Shown in pieces: positions 60,334 to 64,000 of a DNA stretch of 64,000 nt (positions are counted from its first letter, which is position 1; the number at the start of each line of letters is the position of its first letter). The notes beneath the pieces are model-generated. The model had not been told where the DNA came from and ran no database searches. It saw only the letters and a program-made list of their open reading frames with translations. Location of the stretch: positions 62,001 through 126,000 of the forward strand of contig CAZOZO010000002.1 in NCBI GenBank assembly GCA_964584315.1. Direction: 5' to 3'. The position numbers and the translations under genes were made by a program. Source of the stretch: CAXXOK01 sp964584315 (GTDB lineage Bacteria > Bacillota > Clostridia > Christensenellales > Aristaeellaceae).

Positions 60334-62253
60334 TTACTGATCCACCACGACCTCCAAGTCGCTCCCGGCTGCACCGCCCACATCCATCGGGTTGGATTCC
60401 GGCGGCTTGTTAAGCGTCGTGTACAGCAGCGCGCGCGACAAACCAAACCGCACATTGGCCGAAAACTCATACAGGGTGGGCGAGCACAGGTCATAATACA
60501 CGTTGGAATAGATGGGTGCGGTGGGCATCACCTCGCGCCAGCGATCCTGAAACTTGAACCACTTGGCTGTAAATGCCGCCATATCCCCGCTGGGCACGCG
60601 GCGCATGGCGCGGGCAGCGCTCATCAGCCGCTCGTCCCTCAGGCCGGAGGTATTCACGGCGCCCTGCCACACATCGTCCACATTGTAGGCGTTGTAGGGG
60701 TCGAAAGCAAAGAAGAACGTCTCCGTCAGGAAGAACAGATCGTATTGCCGCGCGCCATCCACGCGGAAATACTGGCGAAGCATGTCTGCAAAGCTCATTT
60801 CAGTCACCGTCAGGCGTATGCCCAGCGTGCCGCACGCTTCGGTCAGCTGTCGCAGCAGCATATCGCTTGCCTGGCCGGGCGTTTTGGCCCAGCGCAGCGC
60901 AAGCGGCGTGAGCTTACCCTTTTGGATGCGGCAGCGTATCTCGTTCTGCCCGTCCACATATTGCTTGCCATTCTCATTGTAGATGTAGCCCGCCTTAATC
61001 AGCAGGTCACGGGCACTGTCCACATCAAAGCCGATTTCGTATTTGGCGAGGGCTTCGGTATTCTGCGACACCATCCACTGTCCGTAACCGTAATAGGCAT
61101 ACACGGGCAGCGCGTTGTTTTGGAACAGGTCGGTACAGAAAGCATTGCGGTCGATACACATGGCGATCGCCTTGCGCACGTTCGCATCGTCGGTGGGCGA
61201 CTGTTCGCATGCGAACGCGAGGAAGGAGTACCCCGCGCTCAAAAAGTTGCTTACCTCCCCCGCCCCGCTCGTCTGCAATGCCCGCGCCCGGGCCACTTCA
61301 CCGGCATCGGTCAGCTTGTGCACAATCTGCACATCGCCGCGCTCAAACGCGTCCATGGCGCTCGCATTATCCATGTAGGCAATCTTGATGGCGGGCAACG
61401 CTGGCTTTCTGCCCTCGAAATTGCCCTGATAATTCGGGTTGATCTCCACGGTGGCAGTGCTGGCCGCCGCATCGTATGCTACAAGCTGGTATGGCCCGCA
61501 GGTGATGCGGGGCTGGTGCGCGTATCCGTTTGCGCCGCTCAGGTTTGCCTGAAGCAGCTCAAGGGTGAGCGGCGCAGGCACGCCTACCTCGGCGGTCGCG
61601 TTTTGCGCAAGGGTCAGGTAGGCGCCGCGGCCATCATCACGCACAGCATAGCCGGGCGCGATGGCTTGTATGGGGGTCGGGCTCACGTCCATCAGCGTTT
61701 GCTCAAAGAAGTATGGCAGCTCGCCCGCCGCAACAGTGATGGAGAAGCGGTAATCCCCCAGCAGTCGCACACCGCTGAACAGCGCACGGTTGCCCGCTGC
61801 ATACTCCGCGTAGCCTGTCAAGTAGTCGTAATTGGTGTGCTGCCCGCCCAACGCAGGGATCAGTGGGTCGCTTTGCAAAAGCACGGTAAACACATAATCC
61901 CGCGCGGTGATGGGCGACCCGTCGTTGTACAGCAGCCCATGCACCAAGTCGAACGTGTAAGTGCGGTTTCCGCGCCCGTCGTCCGTCACGGTGTGCGACG
62001 CGACCACCGATGTATCCACCGCAAACTCGCCCGTGGACTTCCACACCACGGTGCTGTAGCCGTGCAGCAGGCTGCGCAGGTTGGCATCCACATTGTTGCT
62101 GCCCCACATGTTGCTGTACAGGTAGCCGCTCATCTGCGTAGCGATGGCCACCACCGTGGGCTCCAACTCGGCGGTTGGCTCCTGCGCCCCCTGCGCGAGC
62201 GCGACGGAGCCGCACAGCATCAGCGCGGTCAATAGCGCAACCAGCTTTTTCAT
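60334..62253 (-). CDS. Extracellular solute-binding protein, family 5 (peptide/nickel type)
   Basis: 639 residues, longer than typical. Signal peptide (MKKLVALLTALMLCGSVALA) whose C14 sits inside the hydrophobic part and is not a clear lipobox. SBP_bac_5 features: YTFDLVHGLLYNDGSPITARDYVFTVLLQ, PITCGPYQL-like segment (ITCGPYQLVAYD), NPNYQG, VRKAIAMCIDRNAF. GGGGGT precedes the ATG. No permease or ATPase genes are next to it, so partners are elsewhere. Confidence 0.9.
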   Translation of the reverse strand: MKKLVALLTALMLCGSVALAQGAQEPTAELEPTVVAIATQMSGYLYSNMWGSNNVDANLRSLLHGYSTVVWKSTGEFAVDTSVVASHTVTDDGRGNRTYTFDLVHGLLYNDGSPITARDYVFTVLLQSDPLIPALGGQHTNYDYLTGYAEYAAGNRALFSGVRLLGDYRFSITVAAGELPYFFEQTLMDVSPTPIQAIAPGYAVRDDGRGAYLTLAQNATAEVGVPAPLTLELLQANLSGANGYAHQPRITCGPYQLVAYDAAASTATVEINPNYQGNFEGRKPALPAIKIAYMDNASAMDAFERGDVQIVHKLTDAGEVARARALQTSGAGEVSNFLSAGYSFLAFACEQSPTDDANVRKAIAMCIDRNAFCTDLFQNNALPVYAYYGYGQWMVSQNTEALAKYEIGFDVDSARDLLIKAGYIYNENGKQYVDGQNEIRCRIQKGKLTPLALRWAKTPGQASDMLLRQLTEACGTLGIRLTVTEMSFADMLRQYFRVDGARQYDLFFLTETFFFAFDPYNAYNVDDVWQGAVNTSGLRDERLMSAARAMRRVPSGDMAAFTAKWFKFQDRWREVMPTAPIYSNVYYDLCSPTLYEFSANVRFGLSRALLYTTLNKPPESNPMDVGGAAGSDLEVVVDQ

Positions 62254-62281
62254 ACGGTCATACCCCCAATGTTGCTCGGGT

Positions 62282-62320
62282 ACGCCAAACGCGCGCGATG
62301 GTACTGCGCGCGTTTGGCGT
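62282..62320 (-). terminator. Hairpin after the partial surface protein gene
   Basis: Perfect 15-bp stem 62282-62296 with 62306-62320, loop of 9, between the surface protein stop (62331) and the solute-binding protein start (62253). No T-run, so termination may be partial. Confidence 0.6.
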
Positions 62321-62330
62321 TGCTACGCGG

Positions 62331-64000
62331 TCATTCCACGGTCAGGCCAACCTCAAAGTTATAACCGCCCGCGCCCAACGGGATGCCAAGATCCTCCAGC
62401 GTGACCAGCGTGGGCACGCTGCGGTAATACACGCGGATCACGTTCTCCGCTTCGTCCTTGCCCAGCACCAGCGGCAGCCCCACGACACGGCTCAATGCAT
62501 AGCCGCCCAGCAGGCGTGGCGGGTAGGTGGTCACGGTGGAGTCGAGCACACCGCGCAGCGTTACGGTGGCGCGTGCCGCAAGCACATTGTCGTAATAGTA
62601 ACGCACGCTGTAGGCCGCGGTGGGCGCGTAGATCTCCAATTCGCCCTTCTGCACGGCCACGGTATAGTTGCCGGTCACGTTCTCCCCCGCGGCGTTGACC
62701 AGCAGCAGTTGCGCAAGGTCAAGCCCCACATCCGTGTATCTGCCCACGGCGCGCTGCGGCATGTCAAGCAGCGCGTACCCCTCCAGCGTATCGGCGCCCA
62801 TCAGGCCCTCGGATGCGTACACATCCGGCTGATGATCCAGGCCGTCATATGTCACGCCCAACGTGGTCACGGCCAGGGTCAGGGGCGCGGGTGTCACGGT
62901 CAGTGTGCCGATGGTGCTGGCTACCGTGTAGTTGCCCGTCACATCCTCGCCGGTCGCGTCGTCGGTCACGGTTGCGCCCGTCAGTGCCATCGGCTGCTCA
63001 GCCACCACGTTCACGGCACTGTTGCCAGCCAGCGTCGCGTGCAGGGTGTGCCCCGTCAGCAAGCCTTCGCTGCGCACGTCTGTCACGGCGTGCAGGCTCG
63101 CATCGTAAGCGAAGGTTTGGCTGTCTACGGTAATCTGCAGCGGAATGGGCGTCACCTCTACGGTTCCGGGGGTCACAGCCACGGTGTAGTTACCCGCACG
63201 GTCGATCGTGCTGTCCGCAGCGTCAGTCAGTGCCCAGGCGGTGGCCGTAGCGGCGAGCGCGCCCGGCGTGCCGTCCGGCAGACGGGTCACGTTCACGGTG
63301 GTACGGTTCTGCTCGGTCAGGCTGATGGCGTCGCGGTCGGTCAGTCCCTCGATCTCGCGGGGCACTGTATGCGTCTGACCGTTATACGCCTCGCTGAGCG
63401 TACCGTAGGTGACGTTGAGTGCGCGCGGCGTGATCACGACCGACGCGCTCGCGGGCTCAACCGTGTAGTTACCGCTGCGCGAGGTGAGCAGCACCGTTAC
63501 GGGGTGTTCGCCAACGTCGTAGAACAGGGGATTCTCGGTCTGAGGCTCGGTAGATGCGGCGGAACCCGTATCCTCATACGCGATGTCGAATTCATCATTC
63601 AGGCCAATATCGCCCACATCGGTACGGATCGTCTCCGGCAAGCCGATGCTGTGGCCCTCCCCATCGTACACGGTTTCCACGCCAGTAAGCTCAACCTGTG
63701 CCGAGCCAATGGCGAAGGGTTCGATCACGATGTGGCCCGGACGATAGGCGATCTGATAGTTGGCGGTCACATCCGTGCCGCCGCGCACGACGCGCACACT
63801 CTCCAGCAGCACATCGCGGTCACACACATCGACATTCGTGTTTTCAAGGCCCGCGACGTAGGTCAGATCAGTCAGGGCATGACCTTCCAGCAGGTTGACT
63901 ACGCTCATGTCGCCGCGCACGCCCTGCGCCTTGCCACTGTACGTGAAGGGTGTGCCGCCGCTGGCGGCGGCGTTGCTCTCGCTGGTGACGGTCAGCGGGC
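62331..64000 (-). CDS. Repeat-rich surface protein, C-terminal part (partial)
   Basis: At least 556 residues; the frame stays open to the window edge, so the true start lies beyond. Contains at least five MBG/YDG-like repeats with VYDG, AYNGQTH, TYDGLDH-type motifs each ending GNYTV, then a MucBP-like segment (SVRYYYDNVLAARATVTLRG, RVYYRS). The C-terminus ends in EVGLTVE with no LPXTG-type sorting signal or hydrophobic anchor, unlike the protein at 3774-8765. It could be secreted or held by N-terminal domains not seen. Probably an adhesin-like protein. Confidence 0.85.
   Translation of the reverse strand, partial: PLTVTSESNAAASGGTPFTYSGKAQGVRGDMSVVNLLEGHALTDLTYVAGLENTNVDVCDRDVLLESVRVVRGGTDVTANYQIAYRPGHIVIEPFAIGSAQVELTGVETVYDGEGHSIGLPETIRTDVGDIGLNDEFDIAYEDTGSAASTEPQTENPLFYDVGEHPVTVLLTSRSGNYTVEPASASVVITPRALNVTYGTLSEAYNGQTHTVPREIEGLTDRDAISLTEQNRTTVNVTRLPDGTPGALAATATAWALTDAADSTIDRAGNYTVAVTPGTVEVTPIPLQITVDSQTFAYDASLHAVTDVRSEGLLTGHTLHATLAGNSAVNVVAEQPMALTGATVTDDATGEDVTGNYTVASTIGTLTVTPAPLTLAVTTLGVTYDGLDHQPDVYASEGLMGADTLEGYALLDMPQRAVGRYTDVGLDLAQLLLVNAAGENVTGNYTVAVQKGELEIYAPTAAYSVRYYYDNVLAARATVTLRGVLDSTVTTYPPRLLGGYALSRVVGLPLVLGKDEAENVIRVYYRSVPTLVTLEDLGIPLGAGGYNFEVGLTVE

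Overview
The window is a high-GC, gene-dense stretch of a Gram-positive anaerobe, most likely a member of the Clostridia. This rests on gene content: the tig-clpP-clpX-lon-engB block, a fakA/Asp23 pair, an NfeD-FloA operon, a class B sortase with a VPKTGD-anchored surface protein, and the end of a group 4 (energy-converting) [NiFe] hydrogenase operon. A close relative such as the Christensenellales is only a guess. A run of 50 Ns at 50266-50315 marks a scaffold gap, so this is draft or metagenome-derived sequence.

Layout: (1) 1-1939, end of a membrane-bound hydrogenase operon on the + strand (large subunit C-terminus, NuoH-like subunit, two-cluster ferredoxin subunit, maturation protease). 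(2) 2316-8765, sortase B and a 1663-residue cell-wall protein with YDG repeats in an ABABAB pattern. (3) 9071-11276 (-), WYL regulator with a zinc-ribbon protein, a DUF3795-like and a DUF3788-like protein. (4) 11494-14743 (+), polar amino acid ABC importer with a strong promoter and a terminator-like leader hairpin. (5) 14893-15783 (+), ThpR and a CPYC thiol protein. (6) 15974-26173 (-), twelve co-directional genes from Asp23/FakA/RecG through TrmL, two uracil-DNA glycosylases, NfeD-FloA and a LytTR regulator to a hydrolase. (7) 26517-28346 (+), a low-complexity membrane protein. (8) 28584-36575 (-), acyltransferase, EngB, Lon, ClpX, ClpP, trigger factor. (9) 36910-38574 (+), membrane protein, small XRE regulator and oxidoreductase. 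(10) 39856-42779 (+), DUF3783 protein and a two-gene AmmeMemoRadiSam locus with Memo fused to AMMECR1. (11) 42959-48719 (-), two-component system driving a MacAB-like ABC exporter with two adaptors. (12) 48927-56652 (-), a flavin-type reductase, then a glycoside operon (GH1, GH13, GH36, GPH symporter, frameshifted cupin). (13) 56920-60048 (+), XRE-TPR regulator and a Yxl-like ABC exporter whose ATPase has an in-frame stop. (14) 60334-64000 (-), a peptide-type solute-binding protein and the C-terminal part of a second repeat-rich surface protein.

The gene sets point to an anaerobic saccharolytic cell that conserves energy through a ferredoxin-linked hydrogenase, imports di- and oligosaccharides and splits them inside the cell, and displays large adhesin-like proteins. 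Many convergent gene pairs share long perfect hairpins, and several promoters have near-consensus elements, often an extended -10 of the form TGTGGTATAMT. No tRNA, rRNA, CRISPR array, insertion sequence or phage gene was seen.
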